This document shows, piece by piece, positions 50,160 to 62,883 of a DNA stretch of 64,000 bases. Numbering within the stretch: position 1 is the first letter of the stretch; every line of letters starts with the position of its first letter. The notes beneath the pieces were generated by a model, which was given only the letters and a program-made list of their open reading frames with translations, was not told where the DNA came from and did not search any database. The position numbers and the translations under genes are program-made. The DNA comes from Ecdyonurus torrentis. Lineage: Eukaryota > Arthropoda > Insecta > Ephemeroptera > Heptageniidae. The stretch lies in the NCBI GenBank assembly GCA_949318235.1, contig OX439132.1, forward strand, positions 5,502,886 through 5,566,885. Direction: 5' to 3'.

Positions 50160-50199
<40 letters not shown>
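50160..50199. repeat. Poly-A tract of ~40
   Basis: Uninterrupted A between GGAGC and CATGATT. May be a retroelement tail; no body was recognised. Confidence 0.9.
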
Positions 50200-50200
<1 letters not shown>

Positions 50201-52326
50201 ATGATTATTTTTAATAGAAGAGATAAAATCACTATTATTTCGCATTTATTTATCAAAAACTATATAGTTATTGTAGCATTTTAAAAGGCATTATTTTATA
50301 TAAATCTTAAGACATGTTTCAAAGTTTTTATCGTTTTCATTGCACAGTAAAATAATAAAACTCATGCCGTCTGTAGTTTTATATAAAAAAAAATTAAAAA
50401 CAGGGGAAAAAAATCAAATGACTTGCATTTCACTTTTTTTTTTATCAATTTATTGAATTATAAGCAAAAATATTTATTTAAAAGTTATTACACGGTATTT
50501 ATTTACTTTTACAAATAAAGAAATAAATTACTTAATAACGTGTTTTTAACTAAACAATTAAAAAAGAATTAAGAAACTTTATACTTTTATTACAAAAGTC
50601 AAAACAGTAACTGATAGTAAAATAATAATAATAAAATAACAAATAAATAATAGAAGAAGAAACTTAAAAAGTATAATTTTTTAGTTTACAATAGAGCAAT
50701 TTACTGGTATAATTTCAAGTTAATCTACCATGCATGAACACCCACCCCCGCGTGCACTCATTACATATTCATTATTTTTTACATTGGTGAACTGCAGGTT
50801 TATTTCGGTCAAGCCCAGAGGGGGGTCCACTACATTTAAATATACAGAAGGTGGGTTAAATCACTCGTCCGTGACAACATTTTTTGTTTTTCTAAACGTA
50901 AATTCAAGTTAGTTTTAAAAGTCTAATAATAACGGTATTTATCAATAATGTTTTGAATTTAATGTATAATATCTTAATTAGCTACATATACTTTTTAAGG
51001 TAGATTTTAATGAATAAAATTAAATATTTAAGCTTGTGCTATAGACTCATTTACATGAAGTGTAAATCCTAAAAATCAGACAACATGTAAATTAATAATT
51101 TATTACCATGTAATTACATGTATTGAAAATGATCGGGATTAATGTAGTGTACAGATACTAGTATTAAAATATTTATTTATTATTTATCGTTATTTTATTG
51201 AAATCTTTATTCATATAAAGATCTTACATGACAGCTTGCCACCTCGGTTTAAACTAATCACATGGTTCCTTTATATGCGCGCAACAGCCATAATGGTGCC
51301 TAAATATCTTGATTAATGAAATATGGGCTTGTTTGGAAATTAAGATTAATGGATATCTACTATATATAGTTTTCATAGCTCAAAATTAAAGTTTTAAGAT
51401 CAAATATTGTACATTTGACGTAAATTACTCCAATATTTGTGACATTTCATAAATGTCAATTTTTATAATTACTTTAACTACAACACTCTAGAACATTTAA
51501 CATTCTCCATGTTAGAAATTTCTTATATTCAAATTTTAATTACATGTGTCTTTACATAGTAATTTTAAATGAATTCATAATGTAAGACGTCTGTAATTTT
51601 TTGAAATTATTTAGCAAATTGGAGCAATACTTAAGAAAGGTAATTTTAATTAAGTATAAGTGACGACGTGAAGTTTACAGTTTACTTTAATAAAAAGAAA
51701 AAGGCGTAAAAATTAAATTAAATACTCCCTTTTTAAATTTCATTAAATTTAATGTTAAAATAATTGATATAATAACTAAGTTATAAGTTATAGCTATAGT
51801 GGGTGTTAACAACTTATTTTAAAATAGTAATTTTCAAACACTTTTGAAAATGAAAAAAATTCTCCTTAATACTTAAATAAAAGAGAAAAAAATAATTTTT
51901 ATCCGTTTGAAGAAAACCTCAGAAACCTGAGAAATGATTGTTTAGAAGCAACCTCTTTGGTCCCTATAATAAGAAGATGCCTGGGAAAATTCAATTTGTC
52001 ACTATTTCAATTTTTACGTAAAATTTAATGTATTTAGATTTGCAATTGAAATCAGATTTTTCTGATTAGATAGAAAATTTTAAATGAAGTATTTTTTTTC
52101 CTTGCCTTTCCTTTTTCACAATTATATGGTTTGAACTGTCTGTGTATAGAAAAATTGTTGTGTCAGCAAATAATATTAAAAGTTTCACCATAGTGACAGT
52201 TTAATACCAATAAAGTGTTAAGTTTCAAGTAAGGTGTATCGAATATCATGATATAGACGTAATTGACACACATGTGTCACATTTCCTTGTTGCATGTTGC
52301 CGCTAATATCACAAAGACTGTGAGCC

Positions 52327-52330
<4 letters not shown>

Positions 52331-52369
<39 letters not shown>
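52331..52369. repeat. (CT)n microsatellite
   Basis: About 19 uninterrupted units. Confidence 0.97.
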
Positions 52370-52373
<4 letters not shown>

Positions 52374-54232
52374 CAATAACTGTAACTGCAAACATAACAT
52401 ACTTTACCTTAGTTTTATAAAAACACTCTCTTTATTTCATAAATAATTCAACTATACCACTCACATAGAATGAATGTTAATAATTTTTACGTAATATTTT
52501 AAAAATTAACTTAATAAACATTAATTTTTATATTTATGATGACTTTTATTAAATATTTTTCCGCTCAATAAATTTTTCTGAATAAGAATTAAAATCTTCA
52601 AATTTTATATATATAAAAAAAAAGACATTAGATTTTTATCAACAAGAAATAATAAAATTTCTTTTAACTTTCCATATGCAGGTTTTTGATTTTGATAGAA
52701 TAAACACACTATACATAATAAAATAATTTCAATGTTTATTACATTTATAAGATACAATGGTTTTAAAATGCATAGAAAGTTGAACAAAAATGCTTTAAAT
52801 TTTAGCTTAATCGCTAATGTATTTTTGCAATTAGCATTCTTTAATATTTTAAACTCAGTTGAATAACTTAAAAACGTGGGTAAGCGAAAGGGTCGCACTG
52901 ATTTGAAAAGGTCTGCAACAAAACAACGAGGAAACATAGAAACAACTTATCTTTTATATGAGGTAGGTTACTGATCTGATAATAAATTGCCAAGAAATTT
53001 AAAATGTAAATCAAGTAAAGATGACTTTGTTACAAGATTGTGATAATATATTTTACAACTCAAAAACTTGGGTGAAATTGGCAATAATTTGAATGGTAAA
53101 ATATGTTATACACAATCGTGTACTGTTATACAAAGTAGATGAAAGAATGTAATTAAGAGCTTTAAAAGTTATATCAAATTGTTTAAAATTTGTTATCTTT
53201 TTTATTTGTATTTTATTTTCAGTATTATGAGTCAATTCAGAAATTTTTGTATGTAAAAAATAATTATAATGAAAATTAAGCTTTTTCAAAAGTTTTTTAA
53301 ATTATTATTAATATTATTTGCCAAAAATTTAACAGAAAAATAAACAACCTTTAAAAATTTAGTCATTTATAACTGTCTATTTCTGGTCCAAAGTTGGAAC
53401 TCGCTGAATTATTTTGAGAATTCGTATATAATTAGAAGCTTATTATTATTGTCAGTAAATTTAAAAAGTAAAAACAAAAAAATAAATTCAAGTATTTCGC
53501 TCTCAATGTAAATTTCAGTTCAATATTAAAAAATGTATAGTTAATTTTTGTAATGGATTTAAATATAAATATACTTTAATTAGCAACCAATAATTTGGTG
53601 CAGTGTAAAAATACTTATTATAGAAGCTTAAAAGATAACAATGATGAATCATATCATAATGATACATGATGATGATGATTTAACAAGAGGTCACGTGGCT
53701 TAATTAACATTCGCGGCAGCTTTGTAGACATAAAAAAATCTCCAATTTACAATCAAGCACTCTTGTTAATCTTGTCTTGTCATTGTCTTTTATTTTAAGT
53801 AATGTATACTTAATTAATTAAGTTATTCATAAAAAAACACTTTAATGTAATAAAATAACAACACACAATACAATGATTAAAATCAAAGGTTAAAATTTGT
53901 AATTAAAATATAGGTTTTCTAATTAATTAAAATTACATTTGATAGCAAAATTTTATCTGATTTTATCTATTATTATTAGCTTTATGTTAATTCTATTTGA
54001 TGTGGTATAATTTAGAAATTTATTTTAATAAACTTGTTGCTTCAGAATTGAAAGCTCGTTTTATTTAAATTTAAAACATGGCAACCTTTTACTTATGAAA
54101 ATTTCCAGACGCTAATCTAAATGCTAGAAAAAATATCAAATATATCCAAATTCTTAAAATACTTGTTCAATTCATGTGCCTTCTTTTTCTTTTAAGTAAC
54201 ATTACGCAAAAAAGGGTAAATTAAATACCAAT

Positions 54233-54514
54233 ACACGTAAAAAATAGCACTTATGCCAGGTATTGAATTGCAACAGGTATAGTAACCTGAAACAGGTATT
54301 GATATACTACAATGTCAACTAATCTACAGGTGAAATATTTGTCACCTATATATACAATCTATAGGTGAGGCATACCTTTCTTGTAGTATGTTTTACCTGC
54401 ATTAGATATTATTGTAATATAATATCAACACCTGTTCCACGCTAATGTTTATAATATTATAATTTACAGGATTTATGTACACCTGCCTTTAGTGTGGTAA
54501 TTTTTTTTCCGTGT
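54233..54514. mobile_element. ~280-bp MITE with ACACG ends and internal CAGGT words
   Basis: ACACGTAAAAAATAGCACTT at the left and AATTTTTTTTCCGTGT at the right are imperfect inverses. A TA flanks both sides if the ends are taken one base inward, which fits a Tc1/mariner-type duplication. The interior carries about ten ACAGGT(A/G) or (C/T)ACCTG words on both strands. No coding capacity. Confidence 0.6.
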
Positions 54515-55559
54515 ATAATATACAAATATATCAAAAGTTGCAATTTAAAAAACTCTTAATTCCTGTTCACATAATATGGAGCAATATTTTTAAAGTGCAC
54601 TAATTTTAATTGTTTGTAATTTGATTCACACAACCAAATTAAATGCACAAGGTAAATATTGCTATGGTTACGGGCTAAAATCTTTATACATGTTATATGT
54701 AATTATATATAGTACTAATTATGCTGTTAAATTTTGAAACTTTTCTGGTAATTCCATAACAAGAAATTAAGAAAGTTCTCGTTTGTCGAGCATTTTTCTG
54801 CTGCGTTTTAGTGACACCTGACAAATCTGACATGCATTTAGAGTAAAAATTCATTTTGCCACCTTATCTGTAAAAATGGCTTATCTCAATCAAATGTTCC
54901 ACAGCCATCCATAGCTAAATCTACCACAAGGGATTATATCGTGCAAGCGGTTCCTTTCTTATGATAAAAAACATTACATACGTATCTATTCATAGAATCC
55001 TCTTATCAAAGAAATATATAAAATTGAAAAATAATAATAACAATCATGACATAGAGGACGATGATGAGGCTTAAATTCACAAAATACTATTTTATTTAGA
55101 GTTCATCTCTTTACGCACATTCTAATAAAACCAAACTCTTTCACAGGCTATCATTTAATATAAAAATAATAGTTCATTAATAAATAATAATTTAGTTGCG
55201 TAGCCAATTCCCGTTCGTTGGTGTCTACGTAAATAATAGTACAAACTGATGACGAAGTTTAATTATACCACTTAGTGGTTACCGACGAGCAATTTTTACA
55301 AAGTAAACAAAAGCTCAACTTGATTCTTTGTAACCGTCATGATGGTGTTTATAAATTCCCATTGACGCGTTCTATCGTCAATTTAAAACTTCCTTCATTA
55401 TAATAAAAAATAACTTATGATGACAATTTGTATAATTTTTCCTCACGTTAAATAAGCGTGAGAGTTTTATTTATTATGAGTATTATGACTATATATAAAA
55501 AAATACGTAATACGTATTTATATTATACGGAAGTCGGAAGTTGATACATGATTGCATAG
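54515..55559. other. Non-coding region upstream of the candidate proximal Myo3 exon
   Basis: AT-rich. A more complex part at 55190-55375 includes TTGACGCGTTCTATCGTCAA. It may be promoter-proximal, but no element is diagnostic. Confidence 0.35.
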
Positions 55560-55758
55560 ATTACACGCCCCTAACAATGTTTTTTTCATTACTGTCAAAT
55601 CACGCGCTCCTGTTGTTGGTATGTTACATCATTTTAGTACAAGTGCAATCGTAACACAATCCACATCATCAATGTGGTTCTGGTGACATCGTATCATTTT
55701 TTTATATTTTAGTTTAGTTTTAGTATAAAAATGTTTAGAAAAAAACAAAGTTCTAAAG
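55560..55758 (+). CDS. Candidate first exon of the class III myosin gene
   Basis: ATG at 55731 is followed by nine codons and then a strong donor AAAG|GTAAGA (55758/55759). The trailing single base joins in frame with the exon starting at 57116 to give MFRKKQSSKGE directly before the Met of 57121. The 170 bp before the ATG are more complex than the neighbourhood and could be its leader. The exon is too short for homology to decide. In-frame joining has about a one in three chance of being accidental once a start and donor exist. It may be an alternative to the leader near 29.2 kb. Confidence 0.35.
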
Positions 55759-57120
55759 GTAAGATTATACTTATGAAGTTCAAATATATCATCTTAAGTA
55801 TTATTTTTACTGTGATGTATACGTAATTATAACAGTAATTAGTGAACTTTTTTGTGTTATTGTTTAAACGTGCGAGATTAAAAAACAAAGAAATATATGT
55901 ATAAGATTATGTGTTACGTTATATATATTTTTCTTTAACTAATTAAAATTACATTTGTTTTGTTTAGATTATTTTTCAATTATATTATTATTATTTTTTT
56001 TTTTGTTATTTTAATTAAGGTTTATAATTATGACAAAAGTTAATTGTGGTGAAAAAAAAATAGAAATTTGTTTTGAGTGTCACATGTTAGTCATATTTAT
56101 TTTCTTTTTTTGTGTGTTTTTGGAAATGTTCTAGAATAAATCGTTCCATATGAACATGTATTTATTAATAATAATAATAATATTTCTTTATTGGGTTTAA
56201 AATGGAAGTGTATGTACAGTACATATAAAAAAATGACATATGTTATATTACCTTTGGTGTTTTTACCTTGATAGGTACGACAAATACAAAATCAATAATT
56301 TCATCTATTAGAAATTAAAAAATATATTTTCTCTAATTTCAATTAACAAACCATTAAAATTTTATGAGCCTCACTTAATATTAAATATTTAAATTTTTGC
56401 AATTTACACAGTCAATAAATTTTCATTTTCTGTATATAAATTTCAATTTAAAATAGATAGCACTCAAACTAGTCACATTTTAAAAAGTCTACATTCTCAA
56501 CGGGAAATCGTTTTGATAATATTTATCGTTAGTGTATTAGGTTGAAGAGAACACATTATTAAAGTGCTTAAAGGGCTTATAATGTTAGAAGGTTTATATA
56601 TCTATAAAATTCAAAAGTTAACACCCTATAAATTTTTATGTTATTCAAAAGTTAAAAGTATTATCTACCTATTATAAAAATTGCAGTACCCATTACTATC
56701 AGATAAGAGAAATAAAATATTGAAATCAGAATAGAGTAATATTAAAAAAAAAAATCGTAATTTAATGCTTGGTAACCACACTTTTTTTTTCTAATGTAAA
56801 GTTGTTTTATCCTTTAAAAACACCGTGCAAAAAAAAAAAAAAAAAAATCTACCTGTACAGCTTTTAATTACAGCATTTCGAAATGTTAGTTATGAGATGA
56901 GGTACGCACATTCAATGTGTCAATACATAAATATAGGCTGTTCAATACTATATTGACAATAGATTCAATGTTATATGGAGAAGAAATAATAATTATGTAA
57001 GCAAAAGATATACGTAGATAATAAAGGAAGGTTGTATATTATGTTTCGAGATAAGAAATATTTGCATTTGAGTTGAAGTTTATATAACGATGAGGTGATG
57101 TTTTTGTTGTTGCAGGCGAG

Positions 57121-60100
57121 ATGTCGCGGTACCACGGGCTCAGCCAACATGTGGACTTTGACTCGCTACCCTCACCTGGGGAGAGATTTGCCCTTGAGCA
57201 GGTCATAGGTGAGGGAACCTATGGTGAGGTTTTCTGTGCTCGAGACCAGGACACTGGTAAGTCTTTTTATATTTATATACAAGGACAAACAAAAAATTAC
57301 GTAATAATTAAGCTAGTTTAATTTCAGTTATATTTAATAATAAAGGAATAGAACAGCGAAGAAGACATAAGCATTTATATCACAAAACACTTGATGGGAC
57401 TTACGTAAGAAACTTTAGTTTGTCTCAAAACCCAACTGTAGCTCCGGAGCAGTGATCAGAAATTTTCGATTTGTGCAACACGCACAACATTTTTTTACTA
57501 ATTTTTGCCTGTTTCTGACGTCAGAAACATGAATAGTCACGCAAATTGCATACTTTACAGTATTTTCATGCTCTCTTGTGGGGCTACTTTAGCATTCTGG
57601 TAAAAATTGTCATTAGTTTTGAAGATCCTTTAGTTTTGCAGTGTTTATTCATTAAAAAGCACCTGTTGTTTTATGTGGTCTATGGCTACAATAATAGTTC
57701 TTTATTGGGTTCAAAATAAATTATACATAAAAACAAGTAAATTGCACAACGGATGATGACAAAAAGGCAAAAATGCCTCCACTAAAGTGACGTCACACCG
57801 TAATATCAGAAACACTACTTCATTCATCTTCTGCTGCTTTTTATTAAACATTTTATTGCGTTCCATCTCCCTTACAGAGTAGAACATACATACATAACAA
57901 AAAACATTAAGTACACTCTGTGCATCAAAACCAAGTGGAACATTTAGTCAGCAGTATTTAACTTTTTTTTTTTTTTATTCGCTGCCAGATATTCTGACAC
58001 ACTATGAAACATAACAAGTACTTTTTAGATGACTTTTTAAAATAATCATAGTATTCACATCGCTCTATTTCATTATAGGTAGTGCATTATAAATTAGAGG
58101 TATACAGTACATTGAGGTCCTATATCATATATTTCTAATTATAACTTATACTGTACACATATCAAGATTACATATTATATGTAGGGAATATGTTACAAAG
58201 CATAACAGTTACATTGTACATCATAATTATTTATGTTATGTGACATAGTAATTATTAACCGCAGCATAAAGTACATATTTTTAGTTTTCATTGAATGATT
58301 ACTCAATGTCATTCTTATTATTACATCGTGTATTATTTTTCTTCTTTTTGTAACACAAACACAGAGGGCTCTTGTTTTAGTCAAGGTAGAGGTGAGAAAT
58401 CAAATCAAGGAAACTTACAAACATTATTATTATTATTTAAGTTATTATCCTTACTTAAAATTTCACAGGGAAAATTCAATGAGAAAAAAAACGAAAAGAA
58501 AAAGAAAAGAAAACAACACTTTATTGCACTATACGTAATGATTTTTTTATATAAATTTTTCCAGTATGCAGTTTTTATACTTAAGTTTTTCATATTTTTC
58601 ATATTAAAAGAGTAGCACACAAATGTCTTTTCATACCTCTCACCACTTAAATTAAACATGAGATTATTGTTTTAAATATAGAGCCACCAGGAACTTAATT
58701 ATCATTATTTACTTCTATAGCATTAGTATTTTTCCACCACTAAAATTGAATGAAATTCACGTTTATTTTAACACAGATTTTTATTACATTTTTTTCTACA
58801 ATGATAATAATTGTTTTGTTGCCTGCAGGTGCTCGAGTGGCTATCAAGATATTGGAGAACGTAGCTGACAATGTTGAGGAAATTGAGGAGGAATTTCTGG
58901 TGCTGCGTGACCTTAGCTTGCACCCCAACATCCCTCTCTTCAATGGTCTCTTCTTGAGGCGAGGAGCATCTCAGGATGATGACCAGCTCTGGTTTGTCAT
59001 GGAGGTGAGTTCACATGATGACATTAAGTCTTAAATATTGACGTTGCTTTTATATTTCATGGGAATAGAATAGACTAATTGAAAAAAAAAATGTTAAAAA
59101 TTAATTTCAGTGTAAACATATGACCACAAAAATTGAATTTGGAAACGTTATTCTACAAATTTAAGTTATAATACAAAAAAAAATTATGTATTATAATTGT
59201 TATAATACATAAAATAATATAAAAAATTGTTGTTGTTTTTCCCATGAGTTATGAAAGGCTATTAATTTTCTACCTTTCATTACTTTGTAAGTGGCTTATT
59301 GTACGAAACATTTAATATTTTCCGCAGATACGGAGAAAAATTATACAACTAATTCAAATCAGCTCAAAGTAATTTCCTTAATTTGTGAGAACTCGTTAAA
59401 TTTCGTATTAATAGAACACATTCACAAATTTGGTAATTCAAACTATTGCTTCACTGAAAGAAAAAGTGATATAAATCAATAAAGGCATTAACTCTAACTT
59501 CTCTAGGCTGTTTCTATAAAATAAAGTAATACAGTATACAATTTAATATGATTTCTATTAATATTAAAACTAAATTGTTCTGATAAACTGGAAACAAAAA
59601 CTTGTGGAAGGTTAACTTTTTTACTAAGTCTGAATAAAAACTTTCATCACTGAAATATGCCATTATTGAATCAGAATTTACTATCAGTTACAGTGATTGC
59701 GTATTTTATTTACAATATAATGTTTTGTGCCCTAGAAGCTCCCTGCTTTAGTTACATAAGAAATAAACTTAGGATTAGATGATCAAGTGTGACAAAGACA
59801 TTTTTACATCCAAGAGAAATGTTTGCATTATTTCCATCTCTGATGTACGTCTCTTTACATTACTTATTCAGTTACACGTTTAATTCACTGATGCGAGTAA
59901 TTATTATTCTACTCACGAATTTTTGTACTAAATAAATGTTTTCCTTGACAGCTAAAATAATTTGCACTTAAAAAAACAATAGTGGCTGTTAACGCCCAAA
60001 TATCTTTCATCACTATTATTTATGAGGCGTTTTCAAAGTTTTTTTTTTTTTTTTTTTTTTCAGTTGATTAGATTATTTATATATTACTTTTAAAAACTCT

Positions 60101-61128
60101 TAAACAAAATATATATTTTATATCTAAGAATTAATAAGTGATAACATGAGGCAATATGTATTTTTATGTATAATTAGAATATTTAATTAGACATTTAATT
60201 AATACACATACTTATTAGACATTGAAAAGTAAAGTCAATGGGTCATCTTTTTGAAATAAGTCACAAATAATATGATAATTATTATAATATATATTTTATT
60301 ATACTCTCACACCCCCTCTAAACAATATCAAAGAAGTGCTTCATATAGTTATGCGATTGATAATTGTTTAACGCTAAGAATTACTATCGTACAGAGATAA
60401 TATTTTGATGAAATTTCATATAAATAAAATAAAATGACACAATTTATTTTATATTAATTAATCTTTAAGCAATACATTAATTATGTACAGCTACAATAAA
60501 TTATGTGTCAAAGTCCTTATAGTATTTTATTTTATACATATTATATAATTAAAAGATCAATTAGAAAAATATCAGTTGGCTGTAATTACGCGATTAAAAG
60601 CAATATTTAATAGGGATGCATTTTTTTAAGTGTTTCTACGAATGCATGTTTAAAATAAAAATGCACGCATCGGAGCTTCTTTTGATTGCTATGTAATTAA
60701 CGCTCCATTCGCGAGATTCCATATCAAACATTACTTTGCGAGAATATTTCATAAAAAACATACACACACATACACCTGTCGTTATAATTTATAGCAGTGA
60801 TTTATGTAAGTCTGGTTCAAGTATATTATAAAGAGAAAGAACCACTCATAAAAAAAAATTGCGTGCAAATATGCTACAATAGCATAACTATAATATGATA
60901 TGAAATTATCGTATTATTTTTTAATGAATGATATAAATTCTTCATGATATGTTATTAAAACTTAATCATATTTAAAACGTTATTTTTCACAATTACTTTT
61001 TATTATACATAAAAAAATCTAAGAGATTCATACAATAAAGTGTACTTATTAAACAGGTGAGAAAATTTTAAAATGTTTTAGATGTCAATTTTTATTTATA
61101 CATACATTAAAATAAATTTTAATCTAGA

Positions 61129-61163
<35 letters not shown>

Positions 61164-62883
61164 TTCACTGTGGATATAACTTAAAGGCACCATAAAATAA
61201 ATTTAAAATACTTTTTAAAAGTCTTATTATTTTTATTTTACTTACTTTTTTTAATGATAATTAGAATATTTCAAACGTACCGTCTCTTTTGCATAATTTA
61301 TTTAAAACGTTTTATTTTATAGAATGTATACCAGGAAAGATAGATTTGATTTATAAATAGCGTCAAGAAATATATATTTATATCAATTAATATTTTTCTT
61401 TCTCAGTAAAAAAAAGAAATTAATAATATTTTCTTTAATTGTTCTGTATACTCATTCTGTCAATCATATCACACGTAAACTATATCATAATTAAAACTAT
61501 TTCACTCTTTGGTGAGACAACTATATAAAAAATTACTATGCATAGCAGAACGTCATAAACGGATGAAATAAATAATATATAAAAACAATATTTATAATCA
61601 TAAAGTCTCACTTATAAGATTAGAAAGAAAAATCTCTTTTCTCTTTTATTTATCTTTTAAAAGAAAATATTTATATTTTTATAATTTTTTCTCATGATAT
61701 AATTAGTAGACAATATCACCTGCTTGTGTGTTTGTTCAAAGGGTTATAACCTCTATCTCAGGCTACTTTATAGTGACCTCTTTCACATCAGGTGTTATTT
61801 TTACTTTATTTCAGAGGGGATTTTCCTTTTTTTTTTTTTTTTTTTTTAAGAATATAATCTCAGGTCAGTTTCCCTAGCATGTGACCTCACAATGTCAAGT
61901 ACTGGCAACTTCTTGTTCTCCCACTGCTAAACTGAGCTGATTTCTCTAGTAAAAGATGAAAGAAGTGAAGAGGGGGGTCAGTCTTTATGTATACTTCGTA
62001 CTACTAAGTTTACTCGTCCGTGGTAAAAAAATATTTGATATATATATTTTTTTATAATAATATATCAGTGTTTTGCATGATTTTATTTATCAAAAAAGTG
62101 TGTACTATATAATTCAAATTCATTCAAATATATTGTGTTTTGTAACTTTAACCATTAAGCAGTGAGTGCAGAAGTTTTAAAAAACTGATTACTGATTATT
62201 AATATTTCAATATTTAAAATTGCATCTAATTTTTAACAACTTTTTTGATCGTGTTTATAATTTTTTTGACCATATTGAAGTGTTTTATTTGTCTTAAATC
62301 TATTTAAATATATTTTATTACATTAAATTGACTAAAAAATAAAACATTTTAAACGTTTTGTTTCTTAGTATTTTGCAAAATTTAAAATAAAACCATTTTT
62401 AAAATAAAACGAAGGCTATTCATTTATTCATTATTATTTGTGATTCTATTTCATCTGAGAAACTTATTTATTAATCTAATTACTATTTATCAAGTGCAAA
62501 AATATAAGTATATATGTATATATAATTTGATTGTGAAGTGATTAAAAAAATTGAATAAGGAAATGAACTACAATGTATTATTGTTTTGAAGAATTGATTG
62601 TGTAATTTTTTTTAATATAAATATATACCGCTCGTGCATGGGAGCTTAATATTGTATTTCCTCTCAAATAATTTCGTGTGTAAAGTCCCGCAGTAGTCAT
62701 GTGTATTTCATTGCAGTTCAGTGTGTGAAGGTGTTATGTAGTGTTTAGAGGTGACAACTAAAATTGTGATATTTTCAGTTGTGTGGCGGAGGATCAGTGA
62801 CTGACCTTGTACAAGGACTAAAGAAGAGAGGTCATAGGTTATCTACAGAGCAAATTGGTTACATTCTTCATGAAACTGTACAG
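57121..62883 (+). CDS. Myo3: Class III myosin (Myo3/NinaC family), N-terminal kinase lobe, partial
   Basis: Class III myosins join an N-terminal Ser/Thr kinase to a myosin motor and act in photoreceptors and actin protrusions. Visible exons: acceptor then 57116-57256 (ATG 57121), 58829-59004, 62779-62883; phases agree and all are GT-AG. They encode 139 residues: a [10 protein letters not shown] lead-in like the family's FDxLPDPxDxW, the Gly-rich loop GEGTYGEV (30-37), VAIK with the ATP-binding Lys52, the helix C acidic run EEIEEE (likely Glu67), [22 protein letters not shown] across the hinge, and YILHETVQ. The order and spelling fit vertebrate MYO3A/B and insect homologues better than Ste20 kinases. 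The catalytic loop, activation segment and motor lie beyond the window. A 3.8-kb intron separates exons 2 and 3. The start at 57121 could be internal if the 55731 exon is used. Confidence 0.92.
57410..57705 (+). repeat. Dispersed repeat in a Myo3 intron, inverse of 11567-11870
   Basis: CTCAAAACCCAACTGTAGCT, AGTGATCAGAAATTTTCGAT, TGAATAGTCACGCAAATTGC, ATACTTTACAGTATTTTCAT and CTGGTAAAAATTGTCAT match the other copy in order. An interspersed element without coding capacity, in the 57257-58828 intron. Confidence 0.8.
59005..62778 (+). other. Myo3 intron of 3.8 kb
   Basis: AT-rich with poly-T (about 60039-60060 and 61827-61849) and poly-A (about 61132-61160). A GGGGGGTCAG...ACTCGTCCGTGG block near 61975-62022 shares its end with 50820-50873. 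No exon is recognised. Donor GAG|GTGAGT at 59005 and acceptor ATTTTCAG ending 62778. Confidence 0.75.

Larger units (their letters stand above)
48706..54232. other. 5.5 kb AT-rich non-coding DNA
   Basis: No gene is recognised. It holds an (AAAAG)n patch (about 49248-49272), a small hairpin repeat (49631-49755), a poly-A (50160-50199), a GC-richer patch (50730-50875) whose end ACTCGTCCGTG recurs near 62010, and (CT)n (52331-52369). The 110-codon - strand frame at 52605-52937 has no recognisable domain and AT-driven composition. Confidence 0.5.

Noticed and set aside
52605..52937. 110-codon - strand frame
   Set aside because: AT-driven composition, no recognisable domain, no conserved context; chance open frame in a 5.5-kb non-coding stretch.
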